Part shown: positions 1-9,399 of the stretch, piece after piece
Position numbering within the stretch: position 1 is the stretch's first letter
Layout of the letters: each line of letters opens with the position of its first letter
DNA from: Triparma columacea
Taxonomy: Eukaryota; Sar; Bolidophyceae; Parmales; Triparmaceae
DNA: 16,289 nucleotides
Reading direction: 5' to 3'
NCBI GenBank assembly: GCA_030267965.1
Contig: BRYA01000416.1
Span: forward strand, 1-16,289
Translations under genes and position numbers: made by a program
Notes under the pieces: generated by a model
Database searches by the model: none
The model's input: the letters and a program-made list of their open reading frames with translations, nothing else
What the model was told of the DNA's origin: nothing

Positions 1-600
1 CCATGACGCCCCAAACCCTAGCTGTAACCCTTGCCCTAGCAGGGTTGGAGTACATAACCCCGACCCTAACCCACCTTACAGACTTATTCACCCAAATACT
101 CCCACAGTACATCAACTATCTACTATACTATGCCTTTCCTTCCACTTATCATCTGTATAACCCTATAACCCATGACCCACCCCACCCCCTAACATAACCG
201 TTCCCCTGACCCTGACCCTAACCCCAACCTAACCCACCCCCTGTACCTAACCAGACCCTTACAAATAACACATAACCATTGCCAATCACCTTCCTGACAC
301 TTATCAAGAGTATATAACACCCTTACCCCTCAATCTACCATTTCCACTTTCTAAGCCCAGTTAGGGTTCTCCATATCCACTTAGTCCTAACCCTAACCCC
401 ACCCAATCACCCAAAACCTAAAAACACCCCAACCCACACCCTAAAACACTTACACTACACCCACAAACCACCTAACCATACCTTATTCACCCAAACTCTC
501 CCAAATTCTCCAAACAAGACTCAACTTCAACCACACACCTGAACTCCAGCTTAGGGTCGGGGTGTAGGTGTCTAACCCTAACCCTAACCCTAAACCATAT
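1..600. repeat. Degenerate telomere-like (CCCTAA) subtelomeric DNA
   Basis: This strand is strongly C-rich with scattered CCCTAA, CCTAACCC and CCCTAACCCC units. Examples lie near 9-20, 61-72, 206-236 and 386-402, and there is one clean run of three CCCTAA units at 576-593. TTAGGG-type repeats are the telomere repeat of many eukaryotes including stramenopiles (established knowledge). The C-rich strand reading 5'->3' from the left is the orientation expected at a left chromosome end. Most copies are degenerate, so this looks like subtelomeric DNA rather than a functional telomere cap. No convincing gene was found; a short open frame at 3-197 is low-complexity. Confidence 0.65.
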
Positions 601-1120
601 CGAAAATTGGCAAGCCGAGGGGCGACCACCTATATGAGTGAATAATGGGCCTTTCACAGCCCTAAGCCACCCTAAGCCTTTAATAAATGATATGAATAGG
701 TATTGTTGACCCCTAGTAGTGATTCTAGGAGATTACGTGCGCATGTAATTGAGTAAGTGCCCAACTACCTTTTCAGACCGGTGTTCTCAGAATCTAGATT
801 CTGAATACCAAAGTGGTATTCAGAATGGGGATTTTACATATCCCTATTAGTGTTCCAATCCCCTTTATCTCTCCTGATACCAATCATTAGCTAAAATCCA
901 CTCTCTTCACGCTGTAGTACCTCCTTGAAAAAATTAATACAACTCCGATCTAGCTTCACTCCTCTATTCTTCTCCTCCTTCCTCTCACCTACGCAATACC
1001 CTCCCCACACACCCCATTTCCTTACATTTACCCTCTTTTTCCCTACTCCAAAAATCCCGCAGCAACTAAACTAACAGTTTTGTTCATAATTCTTTTCTCT
1101 AGTTTACCTCCAGGCACTCC
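601..1120. other. Non-coding 3' flank of the START gene
   Basis: This stretch lies between the telomere-like repeats and the stop codon of the minus-strand START gene. It is AT-richer than its surroundings and pyrimidine-rich from about 940 to 1060. I see no gene. The one clear structure is the nested inverted repeat at 787-826. The 3' end of the START transcript presumably falls here, but no obvious AATAAA signal was found on the minus strand. Confidence 0.5.
787..826. repeat. Nested palindrome and hairpin
   Basis: Positions 787-804 form a perfect 18-bp palindrome centred on CTAG. Positions 798-810 pair perfectly with 814-826 (13-bp arms ATTCTGAATACCA and TGGTATTCAGAAT) around a 3-base loop AAG. 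The two structures share the ATTCTGA segment, so they are mutually exclusive folds. It sits about 300 bp beyond the START stop codon. No flanking target duplication or transposon ends were recognised. Confidence 0.7.
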
Positions 1121-4100
1121 CTAATCCTCGTCAAACTCAACAAAATACCCTAACCCCAACACTAACACTACTAAGCCTAAGCCTAACCCCCAACGGAAAA
1201 ATTGTTTTTTGAAATCCACGGGTTGTGGGGTACTGCTGCTGACTTCAGCCCTTCCACCTCCTACTCCTTTAATACCTCCACAATCACCATCTCCATCTTC
1301 TATCTGCACAACACTGCTTACTTTAGCCTTCCCACCTCCTACCCCTGTAAGCACTCCACCTTCAGCGCCTCCAACACTTGCTCTCCTAATGCTTGCTCTC
1401 AAAGTACCTGCTAGACCACCCGCAGCTTCAGCATCAACACTTGCTCTCCTCACACTCTCTTTCCTTCTAGCATCTCCATCTGCTGGAATGAAATCAACTG
1501 GCACATAAGCTTTTCTCAAATCAGTAAGCCATTCTGGTTTCTCCTCTTCCCATTTGGCCCAGTTTGACTCAACCCATTTCTTAATTTCTCCTTCAATTGA
1601 GACCCAATGATGCCTTGAATGGTAAAATACTTGAAACTTCGCTCTGTCACTTTCCCCTTCAAGGAAATATGCCTTTGACATATCCTTTGACCTCTGTGTA
1701 CTCCAAAAGGTGTGCAAGTACTTGCTCTCAATGTTAAAAAAGAAAACACCAAGGCATATGGTAGTTATTGGTATGATATACTTCACTATAAATGATGCAA
1801 TATCAATTGGGTTGTCATCTACATAAGGAGAAAATAGATATATATATATTGACACTGGTAGACTAACCATTGTCAGTACAAGTCCAAACAACCAATATGC
1901 CCCTCCTACTTCATTAGGATGTCTAAACTGCACAATTGAAGTGAAGTCTACAATGATCTTTACAATCACTCTGCCAATAATGCTACTCATAACCTCTATT
2001 TTACCACCCAAAGGCATCCAATACCAGAAGTCTCCCCTCAATATCTTAACAAAAATGTACAGGCCAAGTTCAGCTCCAATGTAAAGAAAGGCCCAACTAC
2101 CTCCAATTAACCCAAGAAGAACTATTGTCGTACACCTTATGAGAAGCATCCCTGCTGACAAGAGCAACATAGATACAAACACTACCGTTCGCTTGCTTGC
2201 TTTTGCAGGTATATACCCATAGAAATATGGTGCTTCTTCTCTCCTATTAGGGTCTGTGTCCCAGTCATAACTAAGTGTTGCTGAGGCAAAGCCTGTTGTA
2301 ATTGCTGACACTGCAACTGAAAGCCATGCTGTAGTTCCAACATTTTTGTCACTTGTTGCTATAGCCATAAGTTGGATGATCACTCCAGGGATTGCCTCAG
2401 CAAACATCTCAACCACTTTCGAAAATGTCATCTCCGCCATTGGGCTAAGTGCAGTTCCAACCTCTTGCTTTGCTCCAGTTGCTACCCTATAAGCATCAAC
2501 TGCAGGCTTGTACCCAAGCAAGATTGGAATCAACTCCCACACCACCCTCTTTGTCCCTAACTTTCTGTTCTGCAACCAAACAAAAAGCATCTGAAGCACA
2601 ATTGACGTTACCAAACTTGCCAAAGAAGCTTTGAAGTACCCATACTTCTTACCATCCCAAAACATGTATGTCACATACACATCAGTCAGCAAATCAGTCA
2701 TGCTTGTGACAGCACCAATAGTGACCCTTGCCTTCAAGCCTAACTTCGACTTCATAAATAGTTTCATGACAATCTCCTCAAGCATGGGCCTTAACCACTC
2801 TTGTTCATTCATAACCTCCTGCACTTCAGTGAATTGATGGGCCCACTCATCTACAGCATGAGCAGCAGTCAAAGTAGTCAACATGACTGCTGTCATTGCA
2901 CTTCCGATCTCCCACCCCCTGGCTTCCTCCTCACTCTTATCTTCTCCCTCATTTGTCGCTCTCCTTTTGAATTTGTTGATCACCACAGCATACAGCATAG
3001 TTCTCATGAAACCATACTGCTCTGTAATCTCTTTCAGTGCCCTATTGGCAGCAATAAAATCCCTTACAACCTCTACCTTACTGTCCCCAATATTCTTTCT
3101 CTTCACTCTCTCCATCAGCTGTTCTCCAAACCTCTTTCCATCCTGTTTCCCTGCTTCAGTGGACTTCAGAAGATTGTCGAAGTAGTAAGCAGCATCAGTT
3201 GCCATGCTCAGGTGTTTAATTACACTCTTTTTGCTAGCAGCCTTTCCTAAACTTTCCTGTCTAGTCATCATTTCAACATCTGTCTTCATCTGGCCAGCCT
3301 CTGATATCCTTACAGCTGTGAAATTCCCTTCGTGTTCAACTGTGATTACAAGTGTCTTGTTGTTAACTCTGTGAATCACAAGCTGGGATTCAACTCCACT
3401 TTTAAGGCCCCAAAAGTGCGCTGCAACTTCCTTGTGGGATGCTCTCACAGATATTGTAGTCCTCCCCCATCCCATTCCATTCTCTGCCTTTATCAATGTC
3501 TGCCCAGTTAACCCTCTACTGATCTCTTTAGTTCCCACAATCTCGTCAAAGTGACTTTCAATCCCTGGTGCTCCCTCAATTGCAATCTCCTCAAACTTTG
3601 CAATGATCTGCTGTCTCTTGAAGGCGTCAATCTCTTTGCTCTTGTCAAACTTCTTCCTCACATTTGAGACAATTGAGAGAATTCTCTTGCCGTTGAAATT
3701 GGCTGCTGCTGCTGGGATACTGCCTCCGGCATCTAATCTTGTTGTAAAGGACACTGCTGTCTGATTTATTTTTCCAATTGGATCGCTAGCCTCAAAGACC
3801 CACACTGTGTGTGCAGAAGCCAAGACATTTCCATCTTCCACTGGGTATTTGTCCATGACATCCTTGGTATCTGAGAGATCAATCACAACCTTGCTCTTTT
3901 CCTTCCTCCAGATAACTTTACTTCTTCCTTCTCGAGGATTGAGGAAGAAACCAAGATCTCTTGTTGTAACGTAGTAGAGGGAATGGTTGTTGATGGGGAT
4001 TACTATTTGTTTAGAAACTTGCCGTGACCTCTTCTTGGACTCTCTGCTATCAAGATCATGCACGGCAAAAGCAGCACACTCCTCAACACTGGCATCCACC

Positions 4101-6031
4101 ACTGCAGTGGCAATACCAGTTGCCAGACTCTCCCCTTCCATGTGCACCATCTTCATCTCCACCCTGCTATCAGGACTAACCACCTTCTTGGTCTCCTTAA
4201 TCCCCTTGCACTTCTCATAGAATTCCTTTCCCTTCCTAACAGCCTTTTCCTCCTCCTCTGTATAATCTTGAGGCTCATTCTTGATGATATTTGCAAGGTA
4301 TTCCATCGCTGCCCTGTCAATCTTGTCATCACTCTGGTGAAACTTCTTCCGCAATTCAATCATGTTGCTTGCATACCCGGTTGACAAGCGGTTCATTACA
4401 AAACTAGGCACAGAACCCTTGATATCAACCTTTGAAGCAATTGTGACTCTTGTCTGGGGAACACCACCAGTGGTTGTGAGTGCTTCAAACATCCAGGTAG
4501 TTCTGACTGTTGCAAGCACAGTTTGAGAGCTTAATGAAAATTCTTCATCAAGCAAGTCGGTGTCCTTGTACACGGTCCAACAGACCTTGTCTCCTTCCTC
4601 CTTTTTCCAGCAAATAAAGCTTCTCCACTCCCTATCAGAAAGCCCTCGTACTCCAAGACTCCTCCTGTTTAAGTAAAGCTGTGAGTGGCCATTCATTTTC
4701 TTTGTTTCGATTGTCTTGTACTTCTTCCCAAGTTTGGCCAGCCTCTGCCTTGAATCCTTAATGAACTCGTATGCCACGCACTCTGCAAGTGAAGCATCTA
4801 CGACAGTCTCGCACACGCCAACCACCATGCCTTCACCATCAAGGTGCCCAGTTTTCAACTTGACCCATTGGTCTCGGGTCTTCACAATCTTGAATTTCTT
4901 ACTTGTCTTGCAATCCATGTAGAACTTCTTACCGTCGCTAATTAGCGCCTCTTCCTCGTCAGTGTAATCTTGGATCTGGTTGTTGATGATATCCACTGTC
5001 TGCAGCAGCTTAAAGTCGTCAATCTCTTTGCTCTTGTCAAACTTCTTCCTCAAGTTTGAGACTTGTGCAAGAAACTTTGGTGCAATCTTGTTCATGATGG
5101 AAGAGTAGAAAATACCACCAAGCTCTACCTTTGTTGTAAAAGTCGCTGATGTTTGTTGAACATCTCCAACAGTGCGAAGGGGCTCAAATATCCATACTGT
5201 GTGTGCCCTCCCTAGGATATTCCTAGCCTTCACTGGAAAGTCTACCTGAAGTTGGTCTGTATCTGCGACATCAATAATAACTTTGCCATCATGTTGCTTG
5301 AACCAGGTCACTTTACTCCTCCCATCACGAGGAGCAAATCCAGGGAGACCAAGTTCCCTTGTTGTCACGTAGTAGAGAGTGTGGTTGTTTACAAACCTTG
5401 TGTTCACTTGAGAAAAACCTGACTGTGAAGCCAAGTTCTTCCAACCTCTGCTGTAGAGGCTTGAGTACTCATAGGCAGCACACTCCTCCACACTCGCATC
5501 AACTACAGTATTGGCAAAAGCAGTCCCACTGCTTGCCCCATCAACATGAACTAGCTTCATCTTGACCCTCCCATCAGGACTCTTCAAATCGCCAAACGTC
5601 TCTCCCTCCTTACACTTCTCATAGAACTCCTTCCCCTTCCTGATTGCCTGCTTCTCCTCATCTGCATAATCTTGTGGCTCATTCCTGATAATATTGGCAA
5701 GAGCCTCCAGCGCAGCTTGGTCAATCTCCTCATCAGTCTGTTCAGTGTCACCGACACTGACTGGGGACAGTTCGCTCTTCTCGGGGTTTTCGTCCTCCAG
5801 AACTTCGGCGTCGTCAAGCTCGCCGGGGGGATCGTCGACGCGAGTAACGCGTCCCTTCTCCATATCATTGTCGTTGATCAACTCAATAATATCGTCAGGA
5901 GCGCCAACAATCTCCTCGTTTACTTCGCTCTCGACGTCGACGTTTTTTTCTTGGTCAGTGAGGCCCCTATCGTTGTCGTTTACGCCGATGACTTGCTCGT
6001 CCTCCTGCTTGGGGCTAACTTTCATGCTCAT
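1121..6031 (-). CDS. START-domain (x3) polytopic membrane protein
   Basis: Intronless gene of 1636 residues, probably for membrane-associated lipid binding or transfer. The start is the first ATG in the open frame (6029-6031); another ATG lies two codons on. The frame stays open upstream to a GTG at 6130, but a eukaryotic start there is unlikely. Residues 8-100 are acidic and probably disordered. Three START-like repeats follow at about 102-335, 343-566 and 571-802. Repeats one and three share ANII+NEPQDY, GKEFYEKCK, VVDASVEECAA, LYYVTTR+LG and AHTVW+FE; repeat two is more diverged. A degenerate fourth START-like segment lies at about 845-915. About nine hydrophobic segments between 1103 and 1433 form a polytopic domain with TDLLTDVYVTYMF and EAIPGVIIQ. 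After them come a Trp-rich stretch (about 1475-1517), two RRAS sites and a final hydrophobic anchor (about 1612-1631). START domains bind lipids (family knowledge); the lipid and organelle are unknown. Confidence 0.88.
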   Translation of the reverse strand: MSMKVSPKQEDEQVIGVNDNDRGLTDQEKNVDVESEVNEEIVGAPDDIIELINDNDMEKGRVTRVDDPPGELDDAEVLEDENPEKSELSPVSVGDTEQTDEEIDQAALEALANIIRNEPQDYADEEKQAIRKGKEFYEKCKEGETFGDLKSPDGRVKMKLVHVDGASSGTAFANTVVDASVEECAAYEYSSLYSRGWKNLASQSGFSQVNTRFVNNHTLYYVTTRELGLPGFAPRDGRSKVTWFKQHDGKVIIDVADTDQLQVDFPVKARNILGRAHTVWIFEPLRTVGDVQQTSATFTTKVELGGIFYSSIMNKIAPKFLAQVSNLRKKFDKSKEIDDFKLLQTVDIINNQIQDYTDEEEALISDGKKFYMDCKTSKKFKIVKTRDQWVKLKTGHLDGEGMVVGVCETVVDASLAECVAYEFIKDSRQRLAKLGKKYKTIETKKMNGHSQLYLNRRSLGVRGLSDREWRSFICWKKEEGDKVCWTVYKDTDLLDEEFSLSSQTVLATVRTTWMFEALTTTGGVPQTRVTIASKVDIKGSVPSFVMNRLSTGYASNMIELRKKFHQSDDKIDRAAMEYLANIIKNEPQDYTEEEEKAVRKGKEFYEKCKGIKETKKVVSPDSRVEMKMVHMEGESLATGIATAVVDASVEECAAFAVHDLDSRESKKRSRQVSKQIVIPINNHSLYYVTTRDLGFFLNPREGRSKVIWRKEKSKVVIDLSDTKDVMDKYPVEDGNVLASAHTVWVFEASDPIGKINQTAVSFTTRLDAGGSIPAAAANFNGKRILSIVSNVRKKFDKSKEIDAFKRQQIIAKFEEIAIEGAPGIESHFDEIVGTKEISRGLTGQTLIKAENGMGWGRTTISVRASHKEVAAHFWGLKSGVESQLVIHRVNNKTLVITVEHEGNFTAVRISEAGQMKTDVEMMTRQESLGKAASKKSVIKHLSMATDAAYYFDNLLKSTEAGKQDGKRFGEQLMERVKRKNIGDSKVEVVRDFIAANRALKEITEQYGFMRTMLYAVVINKFKRRATNEGEDKSEEEARGWEIGSAMTAVMLTTLTAAHAVDEWAHQFTEVQEVMNEQEWLRPMLEEIVMKLFMKSKLGLKARVTIGAVTSMTDLLTDVYVTYMFWDGKKYGYFKASLASLVTSIVLQMLFVWLQNRKLGTKRVVWELIPILLGYKPAVDAYRVATGAKQEVGTALSPMAEMTFSKVVEMFAEAIPGVIIQLMAIATSDKNVGTTAWLSVAVSAITTGFASATLSYDWDTDPNRREEAPYFYGYIPAKASKRTVVFVSMLLLSAGMLLIRCTTIVLLGLIGGSWAFLYIGAELGLYIFVKILRGDFWYWMPLGGKIEVMSSIIGRVIVKIIVDFTSIVQFRHPNEVGGAYWLFGLVLTMVSLPVSIYIYLFSPYVDDNPIDIASFIVKYIIPITTICLGVFFFNIESKYLHTFWSTQRSKDMSKAYFLEGESDRAKFQVFYHSRHHWVSIEGEIKKWVESNWAKWEEEKPEWLTDLRKAYVPVDFIPADGDARRKESVRRASVDAEAAGGLAGTLRASIRRASVGGAEGGVLTGVGGGKAKVSSVVQIEDGDGDCGGIKGVGGGRAEVSSSTPQPVDFKKQFFRWGLGLGLVVLVLGLGYFVEFDED

Positions 6032-7180
6032 GAGGGGGGGGAAGGCTGAAAGGTGGAAGGGTAGTTTGTGGATAAGTGAGGTGTTTTTTGAAATGGTATC
6101 GGTTGTGACAAGATGATGAGGGGTAACCACAGTTGTCGCTAACTAATATACGGCGATTGACTCCAGTGCAGTCAACCAACCCCACCGTCCTGGTCGAGGT
6201 ACCAAGGCGGATTTGAGCTGAAGTTTGTATTTTTACGTTGCGCTAGTTTCTTCCTCAATTTACGTCTTGTACCACCCGAGCTTGGGTCTCCATGCACATT
6301 CTTACCTTCAATGAAGCTTATAGGGGCTAATTCTTGGGGTTTACTTTGGCTGAGGACGGGAGGGGGAAAGGTGGGGAGGTGGTGAGGGATAAAGGGTGAT
6401 AATATTCGTCAAAGAACCTCAGTAAGTCCGGGCGTAAGATACAGTTAGCCCGGGAGTTTAGCTAAAATTACCGTCGGGCATCACATGGAGCTAAATAATC
6501 CGTGGAACCTCATATACTGGTCGGAGGTGGAACCTTGTGATATTTCTAATCACGGCCGAATTTGTGTTTCTTTTGCATTAAATGCGCCAACTAATAAACA
6601 GCGGTCACTCTTCGTACGTCCTCACCTCTAAGTTTTCGCTTTTCTTGGTTCTTTTCTAAAATAAAGAATGTGATCCAAAGTTGGTTGGATAGGGGATTCC
6701 TAACCCAAAGTTGGAAGCATTTACTAAACTCCTAGGGCCGTCCCGGTGCCCTCCCTCATTCACCTTCGGTCGCCAAGCGCTAAAAACGCCATAAAAGCCA
6801 ATGGTCTTTCTTTTCCCAACGACCTTCAATCTTCATCTTATACGTACAACCGTCAGGATCACTTCTTTTCAAGGAAGGGGGGGGGAGTGAACAGGAACGG
6901 AAACGGACGGGTCGGCGACCGAAGGAACAACACGGTAAGATGAGCGGCTTTCTGCCAACTTCGGGAAGTTTGTTTTGTTTAGGACTTCGCGTGTGGGGGC
7001 TTGACCAGCAAGGATGAGGTTCATAACACTAAGCTAAAGACTACTAGTCCTCCACTGAATCGACAATTATATCCGTTCTCTCGCACCGCTGAAACCGCAA
7101 TTTTGGACCCAAACTACATCTTTCTATCCCTTTTTTATAGTCTCCCCTCGCAATTCTCCATTCAGAAAAGTCGTCAACTC
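6032..7180. other. Intergenic region, START promoter side
   Basis: About 1.15 kb between the START start codon and the stop codon of the ornithine aminotransferase gene, both on the minus strand. It should contain the START promoter and 5' leader plus the aminotransferase 3' UTR. A TATATT-like element on the minus strand near 6146-6151 is about 115 bp from the START ATG. A G-rich patch lies at 6357-6387, and CCAAAGTTGG occurs twice between 6675 and 6712. Open frames at 6746-6943 and 7001-7297 are short or overlap the aminotransferase, and I do not support them. No RNA gene was seen. Confidence 0.5.
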
Positions 7181-8803
7181 CTACACTTCCCCTACGCTCT
7201 TCTTAATAATCTCCAAGCACTCATCAATCTCTCCCTCCGTGATAGTCAAGGGTGGCGCGAACCTAACAATGTTCCCGTGCGTAGGTTTCGCCAGTAGTCC
7301 GTTCTCCTTCATCCTCAGGCACAAGTCCCAAGCCTTCCCTTCCTTGCTGTAGTCCCCTTTCTCCTCGTCGATAACAATCGCGTTAAGCAGCCCCCTTCCC
7401 CTTACGCTCTCGATGCAACTGTTCCCCACAAGTTTCCTCAGTCCTTCCCTCAGCTGTTCCCCCCTCCTCACGCTGTTCTCCACAAGCCCCTCATCTCTCA
7501 GTACCTCTAGAGCTGCCATGGCAACCGCGCACCCCACCGGGTTGCCCCCGTACGTGCTCCCGTGTTCCCCCGGTTTGATCGTAAGCATAACCTCATCGCT
7601 CGCCAACACCGCGCTCACTGGGTAAACCCCACCGCTCAGTGCCTTCCCGAGCACGACGATGTCAGGCTTGATGCCGTCGTAGTCTGAGCAGAGCATGGTA
7701 CCGGTCCTGGCGAGACCTGTCTGGACCTCGTCGCATATCAACAGCACGTTGTACTTATCGCAGATAGCCTTGACCTCCCTTAAGTACCCTTCAGGTGGGA
7801 CTACCACACCTGCCTCACCCTGGATGGGCTCCACCATGAAGGCGGCAATGTTACCGGCGTCAGATGCAATGGCAGACTCAAGAGCACTGGCATCCCCGTA
7901 TGGCACGTTGCTAAAACCGGGCATGAAAGGTCCGAATCCTACAAGAAGCAGCGTAGTGTCAGAGTGGCGTTTGTGTGTTGGTATGTTAGTTTGGTAGAGT
8001 GTTTGTGTTCTAGCATCATATAGTTGCATTTCCTACAAACTTGTAAGGGTCATTGCTCCTCTCCGTCCCCCCACCTCGTTTCTCCAAGTACCTTTGCATC
8101 GTTCTGCTCTTGCTCACCTTTGCTGCTGGTAGGGTCGTCGCTTGTGCTGATAGCGGCCATGGTCCTCCCCCAGAAGTTGTTCTCCGCAAACAGCACCTTA
8201 GCCTTCCCCTCCTCTATCCCCTTCACGTCATACCCCCACCTCCTTGCGAGCTTGATGGCGGTCTCTCCGCCCTCTACGCCGGTGTTCATTGGGAGGACAC
8301 GGTCGTAGCCGAAGAAGGAGGTTATGAACTTGCAGTACTCCCCGAGCTTGTCGTTGTGGAAGGCGCGGGAGGTTAGGGTGAGCGTCTTGCTCTGCGAGAC
8401 GAGGGCGGAGATTATCTTAGGGTGGCAGTGGCCCTGGTTTACGGCGGAGTAGGCGGAAAGGAAATCAAAGTAGGAGGTACCGTCAGTACCAAAGAGCCTG
8501 GTGCCAGAACCATGGGAGAGGACTACGGGGAGGGGGTGGTAGTTGTGGGCGCCGTACTTGTCCTCAAGTTCAATGCACTAGGGTGGAGGGGGGTGGAGGG
8601 GGGTGGAGGGAGAAGGGGGGGGAGAGAAGGGGAAAGCATGTGAGTGGTAGTGTTTAAGCACATTTCCAAGAGCATTCTACCAAATAGAATCGCATCCTGC
8701 CCGCCCCGTCCTTTTCGTTGATGTTTCTCCTCTAAAACCTCCTTCTTGGGCGCCCTCTTCCCCTCCCTCTTACCTCCTCTCCCTGTTCCAATGAGAGTGT
8801 CAT
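7181..8803 (-). CDS. OAT: Ornithine aminotransferase, three exons
   Basis: PLP-dependent class III aminotransferase converting L-ornithine and 2-oxoglutarate to glutamate 5-semialdehyde and glutamate. Reading the splice sites gives exon 1 at 8774-8803, exon 2 at 8118-8577 and exon 3 at 7181-7938: 1248 coding bases and 415 residues. Recognisable blocks are [86 protein letters not shown] and GLLAKPTHG. By analogy with human OAT, K262 is the PLP Schiff-base lysine, D233 contacts the pyridine nitrogen, and Y23, Y53, R148, E205 and R389 are active-site residues. Exon 1 encodes only ten residues ([10 protein letters not shown]) and there is no arginine-rich presequence. The enzyme is therefore probably cytosolic, like yeast Car2, unless an upstream exon was missed. 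All key residues are present. Confidence 0.95.
7939..8117 (-). other. OAT intron 2 (179 nt)
   Basis: The donor reads AAAG|GTGAGC (intron starts at 8117) and the acceptor reads CTTCTTGTAG|GATTC (intron ends at 7939). The split glycine codon G|GA joins DPTSSK to GFGPFMPGF, matching the uninterrupted family sequence at this point. Reading through instead would insert unrelated residues and reach a stop. Confidence 0.95.
8578..8773 (-). other. OAT intron 1 (196 nt) with C-rich 3' tract
   Basis: The donor reads GAGGAG|GTAAGA (8773) and the acceptor reads CTCCACCCTAG|TGCATT (8578). The 3' end is an unusually long C/T tract made of repeated CCCCTCCA units, seen on the plus strand as GGGGTGGAGG repeats at 8581-8610. 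Phase 0 on both sides keeps the ten-codon first exon in frame with the conserved core. Confidence 0.85.
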
Positions 8804-9399
8804 TAATTAATCACCAAAGAACGTCAAATTGTGCGTATGAGGGGAGTTGTTAGTGTATATTTCATATTATATATCCTCTTGTGCCATAAACACCCCCCCA
8901 AACACGAGAGAAGTCTTGAAAATATGATTCAACAGCAGGGACAAGAAATCGGAATCACCTTGTCAACTCCAAAGCTCCCCTCTTTCACATTCAACTCACA
9001 GGAATAGCAGGCATGGCGCTTCCAAAGCACCTTACTGCCCCGCGGTAAGGGATCTTAGACGTCAGTTTAGTCAGCATCATTATTTTGCCCTTTCCACTTT
9101 TGGTTCCACTTTTGGTCTGTGCTCGATCCAATTTTGGCATCTTGGCTGTGCCACTCTGCCACTCTCCCAGGTAAGTTTTGTTTGACAACACGACCATCGT
9201 TACTCATCGGGAAAAGTGTAAAAACGCTAAGTCGAGTTACACGTAGTAGGGGGCGCTACGGGGATTGATATGTATATATAAATAAGAAACAGGGGGTTTT
9301 ATTGTAATCGTAAAATGGAATTTTCCTTCCCCCCCTTCCCCCCCCCCCTCCTCCCCCTTCCCCCTCCCTCCCTCTCCCTCCCCTCCCCTTAAACCCCCT
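8804..9399. other. Intergenic region upstream of OAT
   Basis: About 600 bp holding the OAT promoter and the 3' flank of the carrier gene. A short open frame at 8991-9197 on the minus strand has low-complexity KSGTKSGKGK and no recognisable domain; I do not support it. An imperfect direct repeat of CCACTTTTGGT lies near 9098-9117. The right end runs into the C-rich tract described separately. Confidence 0.5.
8866..8873 (-). promoter_or_regulatory. Candidate TATA box of OAT
   Basis: On the minus strand the motif reads TATATAAT, 63-70 bp upstream of the OAT ATG (8801-8803). That is compatible with initiation about 30 bp downstream and a short 5' leader. Spacing and sequence fit a core promoter, but the call rests on motif and position only. 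Confidence 0.35.

Noticed and set aside
3..197. 64-codon open frame at the left edge
   Set aside because: It lies in degenerate telomere-like repeats, and the Pro/Thr/Leu-rich composition follows from CCCTAA-type DNA.
6032..6130. N-terminal extension of the START protein from a GTG at 6130
   Set aside because: The genome is eukaryotic; the first ATG is at 6031. The extra 33 residues are unlike the repeats and lie in a G/A-rich leader.
6746..6943. 65-codon plus-strand frame in the intergenic region
   Set aside because: No recognisable domain, short, passes through a poly-G run, and has no supporting splice or promoter signal.
7939..8029. Separate 282-residue aminotransferase starting inside the OAT region at 8029
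   Set aside because: The first about 30 residues are intron 2 sequence. Splicing at 8117/7939 restores the conserved [15 protein letters not shown] junction.
8991..9197. 68-codon minus-strand frame with KSGTKSGKGK
   Set aside because: Low complexity created by a short direct repeat; no domain, homologue or splice context recognised.
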